Below, one piece after another: positions 64,000-64,000 of a DNA stretch of 64,000 nucleotides. Positions within the stretch are counted from its first letter, which is position 1, and every line of letters starts with the position of its first letter. The position numbers were made by a program, and so were the translations under genes. This DNA comes from Ktedonobacter racemifer DSM 44963 (GTDB lineage: Bacteria; Chloroflexota; Ktedonobacteria; Ktedonobacterales; Ktedonobacteraceae). The notes under the pieces were generated by a model. That model saw nothing but the letters and a program-made list of their open reading frames with translations. It had not been told where the DNA came from and ran no database searches. The stretch spans positions 2,641,481 to 2,705,480 of the forward strand of contig NZ_ADVG01000001.1 of the NCBI RefSeq assembly GCF_000178855.1. The letters are read 5' to 3'.

Positions 64000-64000
64000 A

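Noticed and set aside
1..64000. A cas operon or other complete defence system
   Set aside because: No Cas1, Cas2, Cas6, effector, restriction or toxin-antitoxin pair was recognisable in any frame.

Overview
The window looks like chromosomal DNA of a Ktedonobacteria-type member of the Chloroflexota. This is inferred from the transposon repertoire (ISKra4-type, IS701-type, Tn3-type, IscB and several TnpB genes), the F420-type oxidoreductase relatives, DinB/ClbS proteins, a polyprenyl-phosphosugar operon, and a small membrane/baseplate-J-like operon that also has a decayed relative in the window. No species can be named from sequence alone.

Layout. A DDE transposase runs in from the left edge and abuts a 44-repeat CRISPR array (1314-4499). 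The array reads on the minus strand from a leader with a recognisable promoter near 4740-4766; there are no cas genes in the window. A frameshifted IS701-type transposase, a NUDIX hydrolase, a 407-bp MITE with an exact 5-bp target duplication, decayed genes and a stand-alone HEAGH zincin follow to about 9.6 kb. From 9.6 to 15.6 kb lies an island: an HTH regulator, two small paralogues, two further small proteins, a baseplate-J-like membrane protein, and a large serine recombinase whose 3' end overlaps a tRNA-Asp gene. A 1357-residue secreted S8/S53-type protein (16-20 kb) precedes a nested mobile region (20.6-25.2 kb): a tnpB element whose left end is split by an IS4 copy and whose tnpB reading frame is split by a group II intron without a reverse transcriptase.

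From 25 to 38 kb are an unrecognised 581-residue protein, an IscB element with its omega-RNA region, an EamA exporter, a 628-residue TnpB, a GYD protein between 30-bp inverted repeats, a pentapeptide-repeat protein broken in a G7 run, a DUF3224 protein, a broken ISKra4 transposase and a 204-bp element with Tn3-type ends. A Tn3 transposase (38-41 kb) is followed by a TetR-regulated set (cupin, PPOX, membrane protein, TetR) lying between 56-bp inverted repeats.

From 45 to 64 kb the sequence is more ordinary: a broken resolvase, ClbS/DinB proteins, MBL hydrolase, LLM oxidoreductase, a convergent pair for trans-3-hydroxy-L-proline use (dehydratase plus pyrroline-2-carboxylate reductase), a CocE-type hydrolase, remnants of a PAS protein and an IS607 element, a zinc-finger membrane protein with a NYN nuclease, a polyprenol-phosphosugar operon, a Crp regulator, a DUF1858-Mrp fusion, and an IS4-type transposase leaving at the right edge. 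Long perfect hairpins, often with 7-nt loops, mark many gene ends.
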